A stretch of DNA of 14,761 nucleotides from UBA10649 sp963700255 (GTDB lineage Bacteria; Actinomycetota; Actinomycetes; S36-B12). Positions 1 through 5,953 of the stretch are shown one piece after another. The notes under the pieces were generated by a model. The model worked only from the letters and a program-made list of their open reading frames with translations, made no database searches and was not told the origin of the DNA. Location of the stretch: the NCBI GenBank assembly GCA_963700255.1, contig CAVOWW010000008.1, forward strand, positions 1-14,761, given 5' to 3'. Within the stretch, counting starts at the first letter, position 1, and each line of letters opens with the position of its first letter. A program made the translations under genes and the position numbers.

Positions 1-584
1 TGAGCGCACCGCAGTACGAGGTCATGGCCTACGACGTCCCGTTGGTGGACTCGTGGACCGTGAGCGACGCGGAAGAAGACGTAGAGGCGGGCTCGCCACA
101 GAAGGTCACCGTGGCAGTGCTCGACATCGATTCATCAGCGGACGCGGCCCTTGTCTTCCTGAACTGGCTCGACGGCACCGACGAGGCGCTCGGCCTATGC
201 GCCTACCCAGAGGTATGGATTCCGCTGCCCGGACAGTTCCACCCTGACGATTACATGAAGGCCCACCCTGGCGCCCCGACAGTACGGATTCTCATCGCCC
301 CCGTCGAGAGGCCCGCTGGCCCGTCACCGAGCCCCGCGCTGTCCTTCCGGGTCCCCATCATGGATTTCGGGTCGTTCATGGCGCAGGCCTGTGAGTCGGA
401 GTACATCGGCATCACGTCATTGCCTCCCGAGGGTGAGGACTCGGACGCAGAGGACGAGCCCAGACCTGTTCTCGCGGCGGCCATCGATGGCGACGCGCTG
501 GCCTGGGTGGAACTGCAGGCCTGGCGTCACTCCCTGTCCGTTCCATCACCCAAGGCATACCAGACGCCTTTCCCGCTGCCCTGA
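1..584 (+). CDS. Hypothetical acidic protein, 5' end just outside the window
   Basis: The frame is open from the first base. Bases 1-2 (tg) would complete an ATG if the preceding base is A, which would give a protein starting MSAPQYEVMAYD; the first complete ATG inside the window is at 24. From that ATG the product is 186 residues, acidic, with no predicted membrane segment or signal peptide and a Glu/Asp-rich stretch near residue 135-145. I recognise no family. It lies left of the tRNA-His scar at 726-748, so it may be the last cargo gene of an integrated element (inference). It ends with TGA at 582-584 and points towards the terminator at 755-790. Confidence 0.6.
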   Translation, partial: SAPQYEVMAYDVPLVDSWTVSDAEEDVEAGSPQKVTVAVLDIDSSADAALVFLNWLDGTDEALGLCAYPEVWIPLPGQFHPDDYMKAHPGAPTVRILIAPVERPAGPSPSPALSFRVPIMDFGSFMAQACESEYIGITSLPPEGEDSDAEDEPRPVLAAAIDGDALAWVELQAWRHSLSVPSPKAYQTPFPLP

Positions 585-725
585 GGCGCGTTCTGGGCCA
601 CGAGACGCCCGTGGGGGCCGACGCACTGAGCACCCCTGAGGACCGCTGAGACCCACGGAGTGTCACCGACCAGTGGAACTCTGGACCTCACAACTCCGGT
701 ACGGCCTTGGGCGGTCTGGGCCTTC

Positions 726-748
726 TTCAAGTCCCGTCACTCACCCCA
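726..748 (+). repeat. tRNA-His 3'-end fragment, probable attR scar
   Basis: These 23 bases divide exactly into a T-loop (TTCAAGT, 726-732), the 3' T-stem strand (CCCGT, 733-737), a 7-base acceptor strand (CACTCAC, 738-744), discriminator C (745) and CCA (746-748). A discriminator C is the bacterial signature of tRNA-His, and CACTCAC would pair with the GTGAGTG start expected of an actinobacterial tRNA-His. The bases before 726 do not continue the T-stem (ACGGG expected), and no GTGAGTG 5' half is present upstream. A terminator follows within 7 bases, as it would behind a genuine tRNA. This is the usual layout of an attR left by tRNA-targeting integration, with the element lying to the left. 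Confidence 0.6.
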
Positions 749-754
749 CTGAAA

Positions 755-790
755 GGGCCGTCGAGCAGCGCGTGCGCGGCTCGACGGCCC
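755..790. terminator. Strong 12-bp stem terminator between converging genes
   Basis: GGGCCGTCGAGC (755-766) and GCTCGACGGCCC (779-790) form a perfect 12-bp inverted repeat around a 12-base loop, followed by CTTCT on the plus strand and by TTTCAG on the minus strand. It sits between two convergent genes and could stop both. Its position right after the tRNA-His fragment suggests it was originally the tRNA-His terminator. Confidence 0.8.
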
Positions 791-870
791 CTTCTCCCGT
801 GGCACCCCGTTCGTCCGGCGTCGGGACGCGCCCAGGTGTGCGCCCGGGCGCGCCCTCTGCAATCGACCGT

Positions 871-1845
871 CTAGTCCGGGATGGCCGGGCACGGCAGGTT
901 CTTGTACATCGTGTGCAGGCCGTCCAAGTCACCCGCCCCGAGCGCCCCGGGCCCGACGTAGCCCGAGTACATGGCCTGGCCGCGATCGTCGACGGGCATG
1001 AGACCCAAGGCGATCATGGTCAGCTTCATGACCAGCCAGCCACGTCCGGGCACATCGACTTCGTGCACGCCTGTCTCGTCCGAGTAGGCCAGACGCAGCA
1101 TGTTCAGGCCCTGGAGTCGATCCAGCGTGTAGGGGTCGTCCGTAGCGAAGACGACTCGTCCGTCACCATCTCCCTGAGTGGCGAAGCCCACGCCCATCCC
1201 CTGAAGGTCCTTCCATCCGAAGTGCAGTTGCGCCTCTGAATCGGCGGCCACCTCGCGGAAGGTCAGCCCGGTCTCGGAACCGAGTACAGCGAGCACCGCG
1301 GCGACGTCGCCCCTCATTGCGACCCGGTCAGCCGGCTCGCCCGTGTGGTCGAAGTACCACCCGACGTTCTGGCATGGCGTGAAGGTGGCGCCTATCCCGG
1401 CCGCCCATCCCGCGGGCTGGACCCAGCCGGCCGGCCGCGTCCACGCGACCGGCGGGGCGGCCACGGTGACAGCCTTAGTCGCATTCAGCCGACGGGACGT
1501 GGCGCGGATGACGTAGTCACCCGCAGTGGTGAACGTGTGCGGCAGGAATACCCTGCACCCGGTCTTGTTCTTCGACGCCGCGGCAACCGAGCAGGGTCCC
1601 TTCTGGGAAACCGCGGGTGAGCCATCTCCCCAGTTGACGCGCACCACCGTCTGGTTGCTCACCCCGCGGAAGGTGACGCCCGCACCCTCCTCCTGGCGGT
1701 CCAGGCGGAACAGGTCCGGGACGTCGATCACGACTCCCGCGGCGGGGGGTGATGCGTTGGGGGTGCTTGCCGACGCAGGCGCCGTGACCGGCCAGATGAG
1801 CAGGGCGGCCAACGGAGCCAGCGCGAAGATGCGGTTCGTCTTCAT
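871..1845 (-). CDS. Secreted PKD-domain protein with an inactivated matrixin-like (M10) fold
   Basis: The product is 324 residues. The ATG at 1845 is chosen because GAGGAGGA lies 7-8 bases upstream and the protein then begins with a signal peptide (MKTNRIF, hydrophobic core, ASAS, about residues 1-27). Residues ~55-130 look like a PKD/Ig-like domain (NWGDGS at 71-76, HTFTTAGDY at 103-111). Residues ~155-316 follow the matrixin layout: a helix ending ETGLTFREV (191-199), LHFGW, an AMY Met-turn (291-293) and a terminal DLDGLHTMY. Where an active enzyme has HExxHxxGxxH, this protein has KLTMIALGLMP (274-284): all three His and the Glu are gone while the Gly at 281 remains. It is probably a non-catalytic exported protein. 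The family call rests on pattern recognition, and a neutral description is secreted PKD protein. Confidence 0.7.
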   Translation of the reverse strand: MKTNRIFALAPLAALLIWPVTAPASASTPNASPPAAGVVIDVPDLFRLDRQEEGAGVTFRGVSNQTVVRVNWGDGSPAVSQKGPCSVAAASKNKTGCRVFLPHTFTTAGDYVIRATSRRLNATKAVTVAAPPVAWTRPAGWVQPAGWAAGIGATFTPCQNVGWYFDHTGEPADRVAMRGDVAAVLAVLGSETGLTFREVAADSEAQLHFGWKDLQGMGVGFATQGDGDGRVVFATDDPYTLDRLQGLNMLRLAYSDETGVHEVDVPGRGWLVMKLTMIALGLMPVDDRGQAMYSGYVGPGALGAGDLDGLHTMYKNLPCPAIPD

Positions 1846-1920
1846 CGGAGTGTCCTCCTCCCCGTTCTGGGCAGGCGACCGTGCCGATGGGCCAGCGGCG
1901 CCGAGGGGCACGCGCGCCAA

Positions 1921-1936
1921 GGTGGCAACTGCCACC
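1921..1936. promoter_or_regulatory. 16-bp palindrome upstream of the pseudo-matrixin gene
   Basis: GGTGGCAACTGCCACC has perfect 7-bp arms with two central bases, and starts 76 bases upstream of the ATG at 1845. It is operator-like in size and symmetry, but no regulator is identified and a small hairpin is equally possible. The rest of 1846-2199 (354 bases) holds the ribosome binding site, a second inverted repeat at 1975-1995 (GCGCCGG, 7-base loop, CCGGCGC) and the hairpins behind the DUF2207 gene. I see no convincing gene there. Confidence 0.35.
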
Positions 1937-2162
1937 GTTCCCCCACCAGTGTCCCTCGCTGCACGCACTGAGTCGCGCCGGTGTCGGGCCGGCGCCCGGC
2001 ATCCGGTGCTCACGTGGCCCGAACCATCGGGCACCGATCGCGTGCCCCTTGGTGAACGCGAGCAATCTGGCTGGCGGCGCTGTCGGCCAACCACGGTGAC
2101 CCCCAGCGGATCCAGATCTGTCGTGAACCTCACGAGACTACGCATGACGATGCCCAACGGAG

Positions 2163-2206
2163 CAGCAGCGCGTGCTGCTGGTAGCCCTTCCACCCTTCGC
2201 TACCAG
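2163..2206 (-). terminator. Double hairpin at the end of the GGDEF-DUF2207 operon
   Basis: Two adjacent inverted repeats: CAGCAGC/GCTGCTG (2163-2169 and 2174-2180, 4-base loop), and CTGGTAGC/GCTACCAG (2178-2185 and 2199-2206, 13-base loop). The second includes the TAG stop of the DUF2207 gene. No long T-run follows, so this may be an mRNA 3'-end stabiliser rather than an intrinsic terminator. Confidence 0.45.
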
Positions 2207-3987
2207 GAGCCCCCGCCGCCGCCACCGCCGCCGCCACCGGAGAAGCCGCCGCCCGACAGGCCGGAACCACCCGAAGCACTCGAGGCATCCGAGCCGCTCG
2301 ATGATGGTGAGGGCGGGGGGATGAGCGTGCCGGACGTCGAGCTGATCCCCGCGGCCACCATGGCGCCGAGCAGGTCCACCCTCACCACCCCGAGGCCGTG
2401 GGCGGCCACGTCCTCCGCCCGGAGGTCGGGGAACGCCGCCACCCATGCATCCTCCAGGCCGAGGGCGACTGCGTACGGAAGCATGGTCGCGAGCAGGGCG
2501 GCGGGGGCCAGTCCCGAGCTCTGCGCGAAGCGCTGTCGGCCAGCCGCCGCGTCGGTGCCGAGGACCTTCTCCAGGCCGGCGACCTCGCTCAGCAGCCGGG
2601 CCGAGGTCGGCGTCTGCGTGCGCGGGGAGATGACGGTCGCGACCACGGCGCCGACGACGACGCCAAGGCCGATCGTCGCGCCGGCTGCCGGGATCGCCGA
2701 CGCACCGAGGAGGACGAGCCAGACCACCGAGAACACGGCTGTCCCGCCCCCGACGACCCCCCACCACATCCACCGCCGGTCGGGCCGTCCGCCGTCGGCG
2801 TTGCGGAAGCCATCGGCCTCAGCCGCGTCGACCAGCCTCATCCCGATACCCGTCCACCTGGTCCCGAGGTCGGGGTCGTACTCCCCCAGAGTTGCCGTCG
2901 AGCGATCGCCGAATACGACCTCGACGAGGGTTGCCTCCCACTCCCTCAGCTCACCCGTACCCGCGGGCTCCCTGGTCAGGAACACCCGCCCGCCGTCATT
3001 GACGCCCACCTTCACCCAGCCGCGGGCAGCGAGGTCCAGGAACGTCGCCATCAGCGCCGTCGGAGTGGATCCCGTCCCCTCGAGGGCGGCCAGCATCTCG
3101 GCGGGAGCGAGGCCGCACGGCGGCCCGTACGTGGGAGGGGCCAGGGGAAGGCTGGCGCCGCGATCCCTGCGTCGCCACAGGAGGGCGACGGCGACCATCA
3201 GCGCGGCAGCGGCCACGCCGACGGCGCCACCGGCACGTGCCCCTCTCGCCGCCGACTCCCCGGGGCCCATACGGATGTCCTGCACGACGGGCGCGGTGAA
3301 CCACGCGGCGGACCAGGCGACCGCCCCGGTGAGACTGCCTCCGGCGGGCAGCTCCACAGGCCCGAAGGCCACCGTTGTGCCTGTCGCCCTGGTGGTGCAG
3401 GCGGCATCGGACCCGTAGGCGCCAGCGAAGCAGGCGAGGCCGATCGCCTCCCCCGGACCGTCGACGGTGGCCCGGGCGCTGGCGATGGGGACATCCCATC
3501 CGTTGCCGATGAAGTCCCAGTACAGCTCTGCGTCCCCCGCCTGCGCTCCGATGGCCTCGGCTTCCGCTGCACCAATCGGGCGCAAGGCACCCGAGACCGT
3601 GTACGCGACGGTGTACTGGTGGATGCCCGTGACGAAGGACTCCGGGTCGCCGATGCGCACGCGTAGAAAGCTGCCCTCGGAACCCGTCTCGAAGGTGACC
3701 GGCTGGCCGTCCATTCGCACCGACGTCACCTCGATGCCGTAGTGCCGCTGGTCACCCGAGGCGAGGTCCTCATCCATCGGGATGTCGCGATAGATGCCGT
3801 GCCCCACGGTCATGTCGAAGTCGTAGTCGATGGTCTCGGTGACCGCCATGGTGGTGTCCGCCGAAACGACAGCCGCAACCTGCAGTCTGCTGATCTCCTC
3901 AGCCGCGGCGGCGGGGGCCGTCAGCAGGAGGACCCCGCATGCGAGGCCGATGGCGAGAGCGGCTGCACGCTGTCGGGCTCGGGTCAT
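2200..3987 (-). CDS. DUF2207 domain membrane protein
   Basis: The product is 595 residues with a signal peptide (about 1-28, ending AAAAEE). Next comes a DUF2207 extracytoplasmic domain (about 30-250; its early block TETIDYDF and GIYRDIPM is typical). A membrane helix near 255-272 ends in WRRR, and a soluble segment includes LDLAARGWVKV, the winged-helix-like part of this family. Two further membrane helices follow around 410-455. The C-terminal tail is Ser/Gly-rich and ends in ten consecutive Gly then SW, a tail common in DUF2207 proteins. Function of the family is unknown. It starts 15 bases after the stop of the upstream GGDEF-like gene with no clear ribosome site, so it is probably co-transcribed and translationally coupled. 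Confidence 0.85.
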   Translation of the reverse strand: MTRARQRAAALAIGLACGVLLLTAPAAAAEEISRLQVAAVVSADTTMAVTETIDYDFDMTVGHGIYRDIPMDEDLASGDQRHYGIEVTSVRMDGQPVTFETGSEGSFLRVRIGDPESFVTGIHQYTVAYTVSGALRPIGAAEAEAIGAQAGDAELYWDFIGNGWDVPIASARATVDGPGEAIGLACFAGAYGSDAACTTRATGTTVAFGPVELPAGGSLTGAVAWSAAWFTAPVVQDIRMGPGESAARGARAGGAVGVAAAALMVAVALLWRRRDRGASLPLAPPTYGPPCGLAPAEMLAALEGTGSTPTALMATFLDLAARGWVKVGVNDGGRVFLTREPAGTGELREWEATLVEVVFGDRSTATLGEYDPDLGTRWTGIGMRLVDAAEADGFRNADGGRPDRRWMWWGVVGGGTAVFSVVWLVLLGASAIPAAGATIGLGVVVGAVVATVISPRTQTPTSARLLSEVAGLEKVLGTDAAAGRQRFAQSSGLAPAALLATMLPYAVALGLEDAWVAAFPDLRAEDVAAHGLGVVRVDLLGAMVAAGISSTSGTLIPPPSPSSSGSDASSASGGSGLSGGGFSGGGGGGGGGGSW

Positions 3988-4002
3988 CGGTGGATCACGG
4001 GC

Positions 4003-4857
4003 TCAGGCATCCAGCACGAGGTGCCCAGGCCCCTGCTCCTTGGCGGAGGCCAGGGCCCGGCGAGCGCGGTCCACGGCGTCGTCGAAGTCACTGTCGGCCG
4101 ACCAGGCGGCAGCACCGACGGAGACCGTGGCGGGCACGAGGCCGGCGTCGCATCGGATCGGGTTCGCGTTCACCTTGTCCGTGATCAGCTCCAGTGTCGG
4201 CCGGACCGTCTCGGGGTCCCCGTGGATGACCAGGAGGAAGGTGCCGCCATCCCAGCGCGCGACGGTGTCCTGCTCCGGGAGCGCCCATCGGGTGCGGCCG
4301 GCGACGGCGAACAGGAGCACGTCGCCGATGTCGCGTCCGTACCTGTCATTGATGGCTGCCACCGCGTCGCAGTCGAGGAGAGCGACGACGCGCGGCCCTG
4401 ACGGGGTGACCCCCCTGAGTGCGTCCGCGGCGCCACTCCGGGTGGGCAGTCCGGTGAGCTCATCGTGACCCGGCCTCGACGCCGGTGGTGGGCCGCTGGC
4501 CGATGGCCCCTGCTGGGACGCGGGAGCGCGCCGAGGCGCGGTCGCCGCCTTCATCCGGCTGGCGATCACCGCTGCACCAGCTCCGACGATCACGCCGATC
4601 ACGATCGGCACGGCGTCGTAGAAGTCCTGGCCGTAGGCGGACGCGGATGTCGCTACGGCTGCCACCAGCGTGGCCGTCGCCACGATGCCCGTCAGCCCGA
4701 CCCCGGTGAACATCGCAGCGAACATCGGCACCGCGGCCATGAAGGCGACGCAGGCTGCCGCCTGGTCGGACGACGTTCCCAGCACCAGCAGCCCGACGAG
4801 GGCAGCCAGCGGGACGGCGAGGCCCAGGACGTACTCGGTGGGGCGACTGATCCTCAT
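4003..4857 (-). CDS. Membrane protein with degenerate GGDEF domain
   Basis: The product is 284 residues from the ATG at 4857, preferred over the GTG at 4863 because GAGGGG sits 5 bases upstream. Four membrane helices occupy about residues 9-101. A linker rich in Pro/Ala/Ser leads to a GGDEF-type domain (about 130-284) that keeps the DELTGLPTR entry (132-140), LDCD, the IND and GD of the nucleotide pocket, and VSVGAA. The signature itself reads R-W-DGGTF (203-207) instead of R-x-GGDEF, so both acidic catalytic residues are lost. The RxxD inhibitory site is also missing (PEQD, 194-197). Diguanylate cyclase activity is therefore unlikely; a GTP- or partner-binding regulatory role is inferred. 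It is first gene of an operon with the DUF2207 gene. Confidence 0.8.
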   Translation of the reverse strand: MRISRPTEYVLGLAVPLAALVGLLVLGTSSDQAAACVAFMAAVPMFAAMFTGVGLTGIVATATLVAAVATSASAYGQDFYDAVPIVIGVIVGAGAAVIASRMKAATAPRRAPASQQGPSASGPPPASRPGHDELTGLPTRSGAADALRGVTPSGPRVVALLDCDAVAAINDRYGRDIGDVLLFAVAGRTRWALPEQDTVARWDGGTFLLVIHGDPETVRPTLELITDKVNANPIRCDAGLVPATVSVGAAAWSADSDFDDAVDRARRALASAKEQGPGHLVLDA

Positions 4858-4894
4858 GCGCACCCCTCATGGACAGCCCCACAGCAGTGCCGCG

Positions 4895-4900
4895 AGTCTA
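4895..4900 (-). promoter_or_regulatory. -10 box (TAGACT) for the GGDEF-DUF2207 operon
   Basis: The minus strand reads TAGACT, a good actinobacterial -10 hexamer, 37 bases upstream of the ATG at 4857. Transcription would start near 4888, leaving a leader of about 30 bases that contains the GAGGGG ribosome site. No clear -35 box is visible. Confidence 0.45.
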
Positions 4901-4928
4901 GGCGCGCGGCGGGCTCGGGCCGTTCAGC

Positions 4929-4949
4929 GCCACCTCACGGTGGCAGGCT
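4929..4949 (+). promoter_or_regulatory. Hairpin/operator overlapping the mobA -10 region
   Basis: GCCACC (4929-4934) and GGTGGC (4939-4944) form a perfect inverted repeat with a 4-base centre. Its last base is the first base of CAGGCT (4944-4949), which lies 6 bases before the mobA ATG. CAGGCT differs by one base from the TAGGCT seen at the same distance before two other genes here. No good ribosome site precedes mobA, so a leaderless transcript is plausible and the inverted repeat could be an operator. Confidence 0.35.
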
Positions 4950-4955
4950 GTCGGC

Positions 4956-5591
4956 ATGACCGTCCCCTCCCCCAGGACCGCGTGGTCAGCCATCGTCCTG
5001 ACCGGCGGCACCGGGCGTCGGCTGGGGGGCAGGGACAAGGCCGCCCTCGAGATCTCCGGCACGGCACTGCTTGATCACCTCGTGAGCAGCCTTCCCGCTG
5101 CCGTCCCTGTCGTCGTTGCCGGTCCGAACCGGCTGACGACGCGCGCCGTCACCTTCCGGGCGGAGAAGCCGGCCGGCTCCGGACCCGTTGCCGCCATCGC
5201 AGCGGCCTTGGGAGACGTGGACACGCCCTACGTCGCCGTCATCGCTGTCGACATCCCGTGGTCGGCACCGGTCGTCGTCCGACTCGTGGCGGAGCTCGCT
5301 CTGTCCGACGACGCCGACGCCGTCATCCCGGTCGATGCGGAGGGTCGGCGCCAGCTGCTGTGCTCGGCCTGGCGCACCGCAGGGCTGGCCGCCGCGCTCG
5401 ACCGCCTCGGCGATCCCAGCGGCCGGTCCGTCCGAGATCTCGTCGACGGGGTGCCCATCCGCGAGCGACCGCTGACGGACTCTGAAGCAGCCATGCTGGC
5501 CGACATCGACACGCCTCAGGACCTCGCTCGGGAGCGGCGCCGGCGGGGCGGTCCTACTCTGGGTGGAGTACCACCCACGGGCTCACCATGA
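4956..5591 (+). CDS. mobA: Molybdenum cofactor guanylyltransferase (MobA-like)
   Basis: The product is 211 residues, the usual size of MobA. MobA transfers GMP from GTP to Mo-molybdopterin to form the guanine dinucleotide cofactor in the cytoplasm. The nucleotide-binding signature is clear: LTGGTGRRLGGRDKA at residues 15-29, with the Lys that contacts the phosphate. GPVAAI (76-81) and AVDIPW (97-102, normally cDMPf) match later MobA motifs, and ADIDTPQDL near the C-terminus is typical (NiNTPeDL). A related nucleotidyltransferase (CofC or MocA type) is possible, but the neighbouring DUF6457 gene, a common companion of mobA in Actinomycetota, supports MobA. The next gene overlaps or nearly abuts. 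Confidence 0.85.
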   Translation: MTVPSPRTAWSAIVLTGGTGRRLGGRDKAALEISGTALLDHLVSSLPAAVPVVVAGPNRLTTRAVTFRAEKPAGSGPVAAIAAALGDVDTPYVAVIAVDIPWSAPVVVRLVAELALSDDADAVIPVDAEGRRQLLCSAWRTAGLAAALDRLGDPSGRSVRDLVDGVPIRERPLTDSEAAMLADIDTPQDLARERRRRGGPTLGGVPPTGSP

Positions 5592-5611
5592 ATGCGAGAG
5601 GAGCTGACGAC

Positions 5612-5836
5612 ATGGACGAATGGATCGCGGCAGTCCAACGGGAACTGGGCCTCGCGGTGCCGGTCGACGTCGACCTGATCCTCGATGCTGCTCGCGTGGC
5701 TGCGCACAACGTGGATCGGCCGGCCGCTCCCGTCACGACCTTCCTGCTCGGCGCCGCCGCGGCCGGTGGGGCCGACCTCGCCGATGCGACCAGACGCATC
5801 GAGGCGCTCGCGGTCGGGTGGAAGCAGCCCGACTGA
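5612..5836 (+). CDS. DUF6457 family small protein, mobA partner
   Basis: The product is 74 residues from the ATG at 5612, which has GAGAGGAG 8 bases upstream. An in-frame ATG at 5588 overlaps the mobA stop (ATGA) but has no ribosome site. The sequence starts MDEWIAAVQRELGL and ends with alpha-helical Ala-rich repeats, as in the DUF6457 family. These proteins sit next to, or fused to, MobA in actinobacteria and are presumed to help molybdopterin guanine dinucleotide synthesis, though no mechanism is known. Co-transcription with mobA is likely. Confidence 0.75.
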   Translation: MDEWIAAVQRELGLAVPVDVDLILDAARVAAHNVDRPAAPVTTFLLGAAAAGGADLADATRRIEALAVGWKQPD

Positions 5837-5862
5837 TCTCAGGGCAGGGCCGGCCACCGCAC

Positions 5863-5900
5863 CAGGCAGCCGATCGAGCCGCGGCGTGCGCGGCTGCCTG
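5863..5900 (+). terminator. Hairpin terminator after mobA-DUF6457
   Basis: CAGGCAGCC (5863-5871) and GGCTGCCTG (5892-5900) form a perfect 9-bp stem around a 20-base GC-rich loop, 26 bases after the DUF6457 stop. There is no T-run, which is common for actinobacterial terminators. Confidence 0.5.
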
Positions 5901-5940
5901 CGCGCCATCCGGACCGACCCTTTCGCCGAGATCGTGTCAC

Positions 5941-5946
5941 TAGCAT
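5941..5946 (+). promoter_or_regulatory. -10 box of a likely leaderless kinase transcript
   Basis: TAGCAT ends 7 bases before the kinase ATG at 5954, and no purine-rich ribosome site is present. If transcription starts at the normal distance from this hexamer, the first base of the mRNA is at or next to the A of the start codon. Confidence 0.45.
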
Positions 5947-5953
5947 TGATTTC

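Noticed and set aside
2213..2240. Triplet microsatellite (CCG/CCA)
   Set aside because: It encodes the Gly run of the DUF2207 C-terminal tail, a common feature of the family.
1526..3418. 630-residue open frame on the plus strand
   Set aside because: It is antisense to the DUF2207 gene and the pseudo-matrixin gene; its proline runs are the complement of the poly-Gly tail.
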